A DNA stretch of 46,814 nt, from NCBI RefSeq assembly GCF_030065885.1, contig NZ_JASJCS010000030.1, positions 1 to 46,814 on the forward strand, given 5' to 3'. Every line of letters begins with the position of its first letter. Within the stretch, counting starts at the first letter, position 1. Below are positions 7,632-14,547 of the stretch, one piece after another. The translations under genes were made by a program, and so were the position numbers. Source of the DNA: Ilumatobacter sp. (GTDB lineage: Bacteria; Actinomycetota; Acidimicrobiia; Acidimicrobiales; Ilumatobacteraceae). Under the pieces are notes generated by a model. That model did not search any database. It was not told where the DNA came from and saw only the letters and a program-made list of their open reading frames with translations.

Positions 7632-8453
7632 TCACGACCCGGGATGGACGACCGGGAAGCGCTCGTCGTCGAGGGCGTCCCCCGGCACCAGACCCGCAGG
7701 ATCGAACGGCGGCGACACCTGCCAGGGTCGCTCGGCCCAGACCGCGTCGTCGCCGACCCATCGCAGGCTCACGGCTCGGCGTCGCGTCGTCGTCGACGGG
7801 TTGCCCGGCGCGTCGTGAAGCGTGCGGTAGTGGAACACGATCACGTCACCCGGGTCGGTGTCGAAGCTGACGACCCGGCGCCGATCGGGGTCCTCGGCGA
7901 TCAGCGCATCGATGTCGGGCAGGAGCTCGTACCGGCCGCTCTCCGCGGCGTACGGCGTGTGGTCGACGAACTTACGCGGGATGAACCAGCGGTCCCAGCG
8001 GTGGGAGCCGGCGAGGAAGCGCATGGCGGTGTCGGCCGGCACCGGGTCGAGGGCGATCCACATGCTGACGCTCTGATCGCCGTCGACGCAGTAGTAGGGC
8101 TGGTCGTGGTGCCACGGTGTGCGCTCGGTGGCCCCGGGCTCCTTGACGAGCACGTGCTCGTGGAAGAAGCGGGCGGTCCGGGAACCCATCAGCTGCGAGG
8201 CGACCATCGCCAGGCTGCCCTCGCGGACGATCCGCTCGTACTCGGGCACCGACCGCCAGGTGACGTAGTCGCTCCAGAACCCGTCCGACTCGTCGGGGTT
8301 CGTGTACCAGTGCGACCATTCGCTGGGGTGCGTGCGGTTGTGCTCGACGCCGGCGGCGAGCTCGTCGACCCACGACTCGGGCAGCAGCTGCCGCAGCACG
8401 GTGGCGCCGTCACGCCGGAACTCCTCGATCTCGAGATCGACGATCCTCGTCAC
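7632..8453 (-). CDS. Phytanoyl-CoA dioxygenase (PhyH) family protein
   Basis: A 273-residue Fe(II)/2-oxoglutarate-dependent oxygenase of the PhyH family. The iron ligands are seen as H-x-D in TPWHHDQPYYCVDGD and the distal His in VFHYRTLHDAPGN; the Arg that binds 2-oxoglutarate is probably in TRRRAVSLRW. Family members hydroxylate lipids, small acids or halogenated and alkylated compounds in the cytoplasm. The start is GTG at 8453, only 4 bp after the stop of the reductive-dehalogenase-like gene, so the two form an operon and may act on the same compound. The published open frame extends further upstream but that part overlaps the preceding gene and is spurious. Confidence 0.82.
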   Translation of the reverse strand: MTRIVDLEIEEFRRDGATVLRQLLPESWVDELAAGVEHNRTHPSEWSHWYTNPDESDGFWSDYVTWRSVPEYERIVREGSLAMVASQLMGSRTARFFHEHVLVKEPGATERTPWHHDQPYYCVDGDQSVSMWIALDPVPADTAMRFLAGSHRWDRWFIPRKFVDHTPYAAESGRYELLPDIDALIAEDPDRRRVVSFDTDPGDVIVFHYRTLHDAPGNPSTTTRRRAVSLRWVGDDAVWAERPWQVSPPFDPAGLVPGDALDDERFPVVHPGS

Positions 8454-8457
8454 GTCG

Positions 8458-9624
8458 CTACTCTCGCGCGCCGCCGGTCCGTTCGGGCCACCAGTGCTTC
8501 GGGAGCAGGCGCTTCCCGTGGCCCGCGCGGTCGGCGAGCCGCAGGGCGAGCCGCGGCGCACGCGACGCGAGCTTCACCCACCAGCGGTTCGCCGGCTTCG
8601 AGTAATCGCGGTTGTACGGGCACACGCGGATGCAGACCGAGCAGTCGGTGTTGACCTTGGTCCAGTAGCCGAAGCACTTCTCGCCGTCGACCGACCACTT
8701 CTCGACGCCGATCAGGTTCGAGCGGTTGTGGCGCGCGGCCGACGGCTCGCCGCCGGGGATCGCCTTCGCCGGGCAGGCGTCGGTGCAGCGCCGGCACCCG
8801 TCGCAGAACCGTTCCACACCGAACGAGTGGGGGTGGTCGCGCGCGAGGGGCAGGTCGGTGAAGATCTTGCCCAGGCGCAAGCGTGGGCCGAACTCCGGCG
8901 TGATCAGCAGCCCGTGCCGCCCGTACTCGCCGAGCCCGGCCTCGAGCGCAAGAGGGATCGCCAGCGCGGTGTCGTTCATCGACGGGACGGCTTCGTAGCC
9001 GAGGTTGCGGAGGTACTGCGCGATCGTGAGCAGCACGACCGAGTCGAGCGAGTACCCCATGCCGGTCGCCGTGCCGGCCAGCGCCGACGGCGCGGTGCGG
9101 GTGAGCTCGTGGTCCATCGACTGCCCGATCACGATGACGCTGGTCAGCCCCTCCGGCAGGTCGTTCGGCTTCGGACCGCCGCGCTGCACCGAGAACCGCT
9201 CGGTGTAGACCCACCGCTCGTCGAACGGTGCGATCCCGACGAGGTCGGCACCCACGACCTTCGCGACGTGCTTGACGTCGCTCGCCGCGGCGGCGGCTGA
9301 CTCGAACTCGATCCGCTCGTCGGCGCCGTCGCGCAGCATCGACAGCGGGTCGAGGAACCCGTCGCGACGGTCGTCGGTCTCGAACATCTCGGCGAAGGTG
9401 TCGGTGACGTGCCACGACGCGTTGCGGAGCGCATAGTCGTGCTGGGTGTAGCCGGGCGCGGCCCGCCACTCCGTCAGCGGCCGGCGATAGGTCGAGTAGA
9501 AGCGATCGGCCGCCTCGGAGCGGATCTCGGGGTCCCACCTCGAGCGAGAGAACACGTCGTCGACCTGCGAGAACCGCTCGAACGAGTCGAGCACCCGGTA
9601 CCGCCGGTGCGAAGCGTTGCGCAT
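8458..9624 (-). CDS. Reductive-dehalogenase-like corrinoid/[4Fe-4S] protein, cytosolic
   Basis: A 388-residue protein with the reductive dehalogenase (RdhA) layout: a corrinoid-binding nitroreductase-like core (NDTALAIPLALEAGLGEYGRHGLLITPEFGPRLR and GKIFTDLPL are highly characteristic) and two ferredoxin clusters, C274-x2-C277-x2-C280-x3-C284-P and C317-x10-C328-x2-C331-x3-C335-P. There is no Tat signal, so it is not a membrane-facing respiratory enzyme; it resembles the soluble aerobic, catabolic type or a QueG-like relative. The RdhA-type second cluster (KWSVDGEKCFGYWTKVNTDC) argues for RdhA over QueG. No RdhB anchor is present. The reaction (removal of halide or another corrinoid chemistry) is inferred from the family only. 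The next gene, PhyH, starts 4 bp after its stop. Confidence 0.78.
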   Translation of the reverse strand: MRNASHRRYRVLDSFERFSQVDDVFSRSRWDPEIRSEAADRFYSTYRRPLTEWRAAPGYTQHDYALRNASWHVTDTFAEMFETDDRRDGFLDPLSMLRDGADERIEFESAAAAASDVKHVAKVVGADLVGIAPFDERWVYTERFSVQRGGPKPNDLPEGLTSVIVIGQSMDHELTRTAPSALAGTATGMGYSLDSVVLLTIAQYLRNLGYEAVPSMNDTALAIPLALEAGLGEYGRHGLLITPEFGPRLRLGKIFTDLPLARDHPHSFGVERFCDGCRRCTDACPAKAIPGGEPSAARHNRSNLIGVEKWSVDGEKCFGYWTKVNTDCSVCIRVCPYNRDYSKPANRWWVKLASRAPRLALRLADRAGHGKRLLPKHWWPERTGGARE

Positions 9625-9685
9625 CGCTCCAGGTTCGCAGAATCGCAGACGTCGGCCGCACCGACGGCGCCGGCGGCCCCGTCCG

Positions 9686-10162
9686 TCAGATCAGGCGGCC
9701 GCGACGGGAGTCGATCACGCCGGTCACGAAGCCGGCGGTGTGGAGTCCGCCGGCGAAGCGGGCGTGCTCGATCTTCAGGCAGCGGTTCTGGACGACGTCG
9801 AGGCCTGCGGCGCTCGCCACGGTGGCGGCATCGTCGTGCCGGAGGCCGAGCTGGAACCAGACGGCGCCGGCCCCGACGTCGACGGCCTCGTCGACGACCG
9901 ACGGGAGGTCGTCGACTCGCCGGAACACGTCGACGAGGTCGGGCACGTCGGGCAGGGCGTCGAGCGACGGGTACACCGGCTGACCGAGGACCTCGTGCTC
10001 GCGCGGGTTGACGTAGTAGACGGTCCACGGCGCCTTGCCGGCCAGGTAGGTGGCGACGAAGTGGCTGGCCCGGCTGGGGTTGGCCGACATGCCGACGATC
10101 GCCACCGTCCGCGTCCGCTGCATCAGCGCGAGCCGTTCCGACGCACGTTCGAGGATCGTCAT
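9686..10162 (-). CDS. CoA-binding domain protein (YccU/succinyl-CoA ligase-like)
   Basis: A 158-residue protein made of a single CoA-binding Rossmann domain: TVAIVGMSANPSRASHFVATYLAGKAPWTVYYVNPREHEVLGQPVYPSL is typical of the YccU family, which resembles the N-terminal domain of the succinyl-CoA synthetase alpha chain. The biochemical role of the family is not settled. Its ATG overlaps the stop of the upstream MetY-type gene by 4 bp (ATGA), so the two are translationally coupled. This pairing suggests a role near sulfur amino-acid metabolism or persulfide handling, which is inference. Confidence 0.85.
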   Translation of the reverse strand: MTILERASERLALMQRTRTVAIVGMSANPSRASHFVATYLAGKAPWTVYYVNPREHEVLGQPVYPSLDALPDVPDLVDVFRRVDDLPSVVDEAVDVGAGAVWFQLGLRHDDAATVASAAGLDVVQNRCLKIEHARFAGGLHTAGFVTGVIDSRRGRLI

Positions 10163-11457
10163 GCCGGACCGTCCTGGCTGGCTCGCAGCGCCCGATCGAG
10201 GTCGGCGCAGATGTCCTCGACGTCCTCGAGGCCGACCGAGATGCGCACGAGGTCCGGCTCGATGCCGCCTGCGACGAGTGCCTCGTCGGACAGCTGCTGG
10301 TGTGTCGTCGACGCGGGGTGGATCACGAGCGTGCGAGCGTCGCCGATGTTGGCGAGGTGCGATGCAAGCCGAACCGATTCGATGAAGCGCGACCCGGCGG
10401 GGCGGCCGCCCCTGACCCCGAACGAGAACACCGCACCCGGGCCCTCGGGGAGGTAGCGCTGCGACCGTTCGTACCAGAGGGAGTCGGGCAGGCCGCTGTA
10501 GAGCACCCACTCGACGAGCGGGTGCTCGTGCAGGAACGCAGCGACCTGCCGGGCGTTCTCGGCGTGCTGGCGCATGCGCAGAGCCAGCGTTTCGAGACCC
10601 ATCAGGAACAGGAAGGCGTTGAACGGCGTCATCGTGGCGCCCACGTCGCGCAGCTGCTCGGAGCGCACTCGGGTGAGGAAGCCGTACTCGCCGAAGTTCC
10701 CCCACCAGCTCAGGCCGCCGTAGGCCGGCATGGGCTCGGTCATCAGCGGGAACCGGCCGTTGTCCCACGGGAACCGGCCCGACTCGACGATCGCGCCGCC
10801 GATCGACGTCCCGTGCCCGCCGAGGAACTTGGTCACCGAGTGGAGCACGACGTCGGCGCCGAACTCGATCGGCCGGCACAGGTACGGGGTGGCCATCGTG
10901 GAGTCGACCACCAGGGGCACGCCGTTCGCCCCGGCGACGTCGGCGAGGCCGTCGAAGTCGGGGATCATGCCGGACGGGTTGGCGATGGTCTCGACGTAGA
11001 TCGCCTTCGTCTGGGGCGTGATGGCCGCTGCGACGTCGTCCGGCTCGGGCGAGGCCACGAACGTCGTCGCCACCCCGAAACGGGCGAGGGTGACCTCCAT
11101 CAGCGTGCGGGTGCCGCCGTACAGCTGGGCACTGGCGACCAGGTGGTCGCCCTGCCCGGCCAGCGACGCAAGGGTGAGGAACTCCGCAGCCTGACCGCTC
11201 GACGTGCCGATCGTACCGATCCCGCCCTCGAGCGAGGCGATCCGCTCCTCGAACGCGGCGACCGTCGGGTTCGAGATCCGGCTGTAGATGTGACCGTAGG
11301 TCTGCAGCGCGAACAGGTTGGCGGCCTCGTCGGTGTCGCCGAAGACGTAGGACGACGTCTGGTAGATCGGGACGGCACGGGCGCCCGTCGCCGGATCCGG
11401 TCGGCCGCCCGCGTGCACTGCCCGGGTTCGGAATCCGAATTCGGACCGGTCGGTCAT
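10159..11457 (-). CDS. metY: O-acetylhomoserine/O-acetylserine sulfhydrylase (MetY type)
   Basis: A 432-residue PLP enzyme of the Cys/Met metabolism family. Seen: YSRISNPTVAAFEERIASLEGG, the cofactor-contact region TSSGQAAEF, the Asp of VVDSTMATPYLCRP, and the PLP lysine in HSVTKFLGGHGTSIGG. The long C-terminal half with an insertion around LMTEPMPAYGG and the overall length match MetY rather than MetB/MetC. It should make homocysteine from O-acetylhomoserine and sulfide in the cytoplasm. The start ATG at 11457 follows a CAAGAT box by 6 nt, which could be a weak leaderless -10. The CoA-binding gene overlaps its end by 4 bp. No metX is nearby. Confidence 0.9.
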   Translation of the reverse strand: MTDRSEFGFRTRAVHAGGRPDPATGARAVPIYQTSSYVFGDTDEAANLFALQTYGHIYSRISNPTVAAFEERIASLEGGIGTIGTSSGQAAEFLTLASLAGQGDHLVASAQLYGGTRTLMEVTLARFGVATTFVASPEPDDVAAAITPQTKAIYVETIANPSGMIPDFDGLADVAGANGVPLVVDSTMATPYLCRPIEFGADVVLHSVTKFLGGHGTSIGGAIVESGRFPWDNGRFPLMTEPMPAYGGLSWWGNFGEYGFLTRVRSEQLRDVGATMTPFNAFLFLMGLETLALRMRQHAENARQVAAFLHEHPLVEWVLYSGLPDSLWYERSQRYLPEGPGAVFSFGVRGGRPAGSRFIESVRLASHLANIGDARTLVIHPASTTHQQLSDEALVAGGIEPDLVRISVGLEDVEDICADLDRALRASQDGPA

Positions 11458-11546
11458 GGCGACATCTTGGCCGACCCCGCCCGCCGATCGGCCCACCGAG
11501 ATCTGATCGAGCTGCTCGGGGCCTGGGGCCTGGCGTACGGTCTCGG

Positions 11547-12263
11547 TCAGACCGGTTGGCGCTCGTTGCCGTGGAGCACGCGCGCCAGGAGGTCGATGCC
11601 GACGTGCTCAGGCGCTCTGAGCAGCGTCACGCGGAGCTCCTCGGGCACCGATTGCTGCGCCACCGCCTGCTCGACCAGCGCAGCCCACTCGGGCGTGCCC
11701 CACCACGGCAGCCGGGTCTGGGCGGCCCGGGTGGCCGCGAGCCGGAGGATCGGAGTGGTGCCGTACGTCCCGGCGCCTTCGATGGCGGCGACGGCGCGGT
11801 CCTCCGCCTGGCGAGCGATGTCGTCCCACGCCTCGCCGCAGAACTCCGCCGCGACCACACCGTCGGCGGTGGCGATGCGCGCCGGGTCGGTGACGAGCGA
11901 TCGCACCACGTCGAGCGCCCCGCGGTCGTCGCCCGCACCGTCACCGCCGGGAGCGTCGACCGCGTGGTGGGTCGAGTCGCCGACGTCGCGGAGGTGGTCG
12001 AGGTCGTCGAGCCCGTGGTGGTCGTCGAGCGCGCGCCTGAGCTGCCGGGTGAGCACGGTGAGGGCGTGGTGCAACTCGGCGGTCGGTCCGCGGAGCTCGA
12101 GCATCGCGTCGCCGAAGTGGTGCAGCGCGAGGCCGAGCGGGATCAGGTCGTCGATGCTGTCGCGGTCGAGATCGACGACGTGCAGGGTCGCTCCGTCGGC
12201 ACCAGCCATGGTCGTGCTGGTCGACGAGATGGTGGTCGAGGTGGTGTGCTTGCTGGCGGGCAT
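11547..12263 (-). CDS. Hypothetical protein
   Basis: A 238-residue protein of no recognised family. The first 20 residues are Ser/Thr-rich, followed by an Asp/His-rich helical middle (ALHHFGDAMLELRG, ALDDHHGLDDLDHLRDV) and a more regular C-terminal half (DVVRSLVTDPARIATADGVVAAEFCGEAWDDI). There are no membrane segments or signal peptide. A near-consensus promoter lies 36-64 nt upstream, and this supports the frame over the shadow frames on the other strand. A second possible start is the ATG of MAGADG about 54 nt inside. The 89-bp space to metY downstream holds nothing I recognise. Confidence 0.65.
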   Translation of the reverse strand: MPASKHTTSTTISSTSTTMAGADGATLHVVDLDRDSIDDLIPLGLALHHFGDAMLELRGPTAELHHALTVLTRQLRRALDDHHGLDDLDHLRDVGDSTHHAVDAPGGDGAGDDRGALDVVRSLVTDPARIATADGVVAAEFCGEAWDDIARQAEDRAVAAIEGAGTYGTTPILRLAATRAAQTRLPWWGTPEWAALVEQAVAQQSVPEELRVTLLRAPEHVGIDLLARVLHGNERQPV

Positions 12264-12298
12264 GCGCAGGGCTCTGATCGGGAAATCGCTCGCTCTCG

Positions 12299-12327
12299 AT
12301 GGTATCGAGAAATGGCAAAAACGTCAA
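12299..12327 (-). promoter_or_regulatory. Near-consensus sigma-A promoter
   Basis: TTGACG (12327-12322), a 17-nt spacer and TACCAT (12304-12299) on the minus strand form a near-consensus housekeeping promoter within a locally AT-rich patch. Transcription would start near 12292, about 29 nt before the ATG at 12263. It occupies part of the 184-bp divergent gap between the hypothetical gene and the aldo/keto reductase; the rest of this gap shows only the -10 box at 12436. Confidence 0.7.
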
Positions 12328-12435
12328 ATCTTCGTAAAGTCACTCGCTGGCTGTTCGGTGGCCGGACCGCTGCGGTGACCTGGCAGCGTGGCGGTCGCGC
12401 AGACACGACCACGGAGCGTGCACGGCGACGTGTTC

Positions 12436-12441
12436 TACGCT
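12436..12441 (+). promoter_or_regulatory. -10 box (TACGCT) of leaderless aldo/keto reductase gene
   Basis: TACGCT ends 6 nt before the ATG at 12448 and there is no ribosome-binding site between them. The layout repeats that of other leaderless starts in the window. Confidence 0.45.
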
Positions 12442-12447
12442 GCCGGC

Positions 12448-13326
12448 ATGGTCCCCACGCTTCCGTTCGGCCGGACCGGTCACGCGTCGACGCGCGTCAT
12501 CTTCGGCGCCGCTGCGCTCGGCGGCATGCGCCAGGAGCGAGCCGACGCCACCCTCGCCCTGATCGATGCGGCCGGCATCAACCACATCGACACGGCCGCC
12601 TCGTACGGTGCCTCGGAGGACCGCCTGCAGCCGTTCCTCGCGCAGCACCGCGAGCGGTTCTTCCTCGCCACCAAGACCGGCGAACGGGAGGGCATCGCCG
12701 CACGCGCCGAGCTCGAACGCTCGCTCGCCCGGATGGGCGTGGACCACGTCGATCTGATCCAGCTCCACAACCTGGTCGAACCCGACGAGTGGGAGGCGGC
12801 GTTCGCGCCCGGCGGCGTCGTCGAGGCCATGGCCGCGGCCCGCGACGAGGGGCTGACGCGCTTCATCGGCGTCACCGGGCACGGGCTCCGCATTGCGTCG
12901 ATGCTCGTTCGCAGCCTCGAACGCTTCGACTTCGACAGCGTGCTGTTCCCGTACAACCACGTGCTCCTGACCGACCCGGCGTACCGGTCCGACGTCGAGA
13001 CCCTCCGGACGCTGTGCGCGCAACGCCGCGTCGCCGCGCAGACGATCAAGGCGCTGGCGCGAGGGCGGTGGCCCGACGGCGACATGCGCAAGTTCAGCTG
13101 GTACGAGCCGATCTCGGACCCGGAGGCGATCGGCCGCGCCGTGCGCCACGTGCTCGCCACCGACGATCTCTACCTCAACACGACGAGCGACGCCCGGCTG
13201 CTACCGGCGATCCTCGAGGCGGCCGCCGGTGAGCTCGACCCGCCGACCGAGGAGCAGATGGCGGCCGATGTCGAGGCGTTCGGCATCACACCCCTCTTCG
13301 ACGGCGGAGCGCTCGAGCGGATCTAG
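12448..13326 (+). CDS. Aldo/keto reductase
   Basis: A 292-residue TIM-barrel NAD(P)H-dependent oxidoreductase. The catalytic tetrad is visible: Asp in NHIDTAASYG, the Tyr of ASYGASEDRL, Lys in FLATKTGE, and His in DLIQLHNL. It reduces aldehydes or ketones in the cytoplasm; which ones cannot be told. The phosphate-binding end of the usual cofactor site is reduced, and the C-terminus (YLNTTSDARLLPAILEAA) looks like the short subfamily. The gene ends in a hairpin that is shared with the convergent gene, its TAG lying inside the stem. Confidence 0.88.
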   Translation: MVPTLPFGRTGHASTRVIFGAAALGGMRQERADATLALIDAAGINHIDTAASYGASEDRLQPFLAQHRERFFLATKTGEREGIAARAELERSLARMGVDHVDLIQLHNLVEPDEWEAAFAPGGVVEAMAAARDEGLTRFIGVTGHGLRIASMLVRSLERFDFDSVLFPYNHVLLTDPAYRSDVETLRTLCAQRRVAAQTIKALARGRWPDGDMRKFSWYEPISDPEAIGRAVRHVLATDDLYLNTTSDARLLPAILEAAAGELDPPTEEQMAADVEAFGITPLFDGGALERI

Positions 13327-13349
13327 GAGATTGCTCAGCAGTCTCCTAG
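13323..13349. terminator. Bidirectional stop-codon hairpin between convergent genes
   Basis: CTAGGAGA (13323-13330) and TCTCCTAG (13342-13349) are perfect 8-bp complementary arms around an 11-nt loop. The TAG of the aldo/keto reductase (13324-13326) and the TAG of the convergent membrane protein (13348-13346) both lie inside the arms at mirrored positions. There is no T-tract, so it is not a textbook intrinsic terminator. Confidence 0.6.
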
Positions 13350-14419
13350 CCGTCGAGCTGAGCGTCACCGGCCGGCTGGCCGGACTCGTCACCGGTCGTC
13401 GCCGCGACGATGGTGTCGGCCGGGTCGGCCGGTCGGAACGACTGATCGGTGTAGGTCAGCCGCTCCCACGCCCAGTTCGTGTCCTCGTCGAGCAGGCGGA
13501 CGAGCACGTCCTCCTCGTTGAGCCAGATCGTCACCGAGATCGCCCGGCCCACGCCGATGCCCGGGATCGCGTCGCGCTGCAGCGCCTGCCACTGCAGCGG
13601 GAACCGTTCGCTGAACGCGAAGGTGTCGAACGTCATCTCGTAGCGCGTCCGCTGGCCGTCGTCGACGCCTTCGGTGGTGCGATCGATCAAGTCGATGTAG
13701 CCCTGTCGCAGTCGGTTGGTCAGCACGTCGTCGGCGTCCTCGACATCGGCGAGATACGGGATCGCGCGACCGAGGGCTCCGACGATCGAGTCGCCGGCCT
13801 CGGGCTGCCGCCATGTGCCACCGCCCACGCGGACGAACACGCGCCGCCCGTCGGGACTGACGACCTGCACGCCGGCCATGCTGCCTGCACCGACGAACTC
13901 GTACGCCCCGCTCGCGGCATCGAGCGTGATCGTGCCGTTGATCTCGGGGGCGGGTGCCGACGACGTGACGAGGAAGCTCGACGCCCGGATGACGGGCGTG
14001 TCGGCGCCTGCCGCCGGCAGCGTGTCGCGGTTGAGGTAGTCGCGGACCTCACGAGCGCCGAGGTAGATGCCGAAACCCGCCGCCCCGAGCAACGACAGCC
14101 CGATGACGCCGCGGGCGAGTCGCCGATGCAACGGGTTGGCGCGGCGACGGACGCTCTTGTAGCGGTCTTGATCGCTGCGGTACCACGTCGGTGCGCCGGG
14201 GGTCGGTCGGCTCGGCGCAGCCGACTCGACGATCGAGGGGCGGGCTGCGTCGGACCGCGGGAGCTGCGGTCTGGTCGCGACCTTCGCCGTCGGGCCGGCA
14301 TCGGGGTCGGACCCGGCGGCTCGGGGCGGTGTCGTGGGAGCCGGTTCGTGGGCCTGCGACGGCTCGGGCGTCGCCGACGGCAGGTCGCCGTCGAGGCCCT
14401 CGCGATCGCCGCTCTGCAT
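13346..14419 (-). CDS. Membrane-anchored protein with LppX/LprG-like extracytoplasmic domain (tentative)
   Basis: A 357-residue protein. Residues 1-90 are a cytoplasmic Pro/Ala-rich segment ending in a basic stretch (YKSVRRRANPLHRRLARG), then one membrane helix (VIGLSLLGAAGFGIYLGA, about residues 100-120), then an extracytoplasmic domain of about 230 residues rich in beta strands (INGTITLDAASGAYEFVG, RRVFVRVGGGTWRQPEAG, AISVTIWLNEEDVLVRLL). The pattern recalls the LppX/LprAFG lipid-carrier fold of actinobacteria, but I cannot confirm it. ATG at 14419 is chosen because a CACGAT box ends 7 nt upstream; an ATG 9 nt earlier would overlap that box. It is divergent from kgd. Confidence 0.65.
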   Translation of the reverse strand: MQSGDREGLDGDLPSATPEPSQAHEPAPTTPPRAAGSDPDAGPTAKVATRPQLPRSDAARPSIVESAAPSRPTPGAPTWYRSDQDRYKSVRRRANPLHRRLARGVIGLSLLGAAGFGIYLGAREVRDYLNRDTLPAAGADTPVIRASSFLVTSSAPAPEINGTITLDAASGAYEFVGAGSMAGVQVVSPDGRRVFVRVGGGTWRQPEAGDSIVGALGRAIPYLADVEDADDVLTNRLRQGYIDLIDRTTEGVDDGQRTRYEMTFDTFAFSERFPLQWQALQRDAIPGIGVGRAISVTIWLNEEDVLVRLLDEDTNWAWERLTYTDQSFRPADPADTIVAATTGDESGQPAGDAQLDG

Positions 14420-14533
14420 GGCCACCATCGTGGCAGAAGTCCCGGCCGGTTGACTGTCGTTTCGGTCACCGGCGAGTCACGAATTCGTCAAGGCGCGGAC
14501 GTGGACCGTGGCGCCGCCCACCGGCCGTGGCAG

Positions 14534-14539
14534 TACGAT
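14534..14539 (+). promoter_or_regulatory. -10 box (TACGAT) of leaderless kgd
   Basis: TACGAT ends 8 nt before the kgd ATG at 14548, with no ribosome-binding site in between. A further TTGACT lies at 14450-14455 but has no -10 at the right distance. Confidence 0.45.
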
Positions 14540-14547
14540 CGCTGGCG

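Noticed and set aside
14450-14455. TTGACT as the -35 box of a distal kgd promoter
   Set aside because: No -10-like hexamer occurs 16-19 bp downstream. The TACGAT next to the start is a better candidate.
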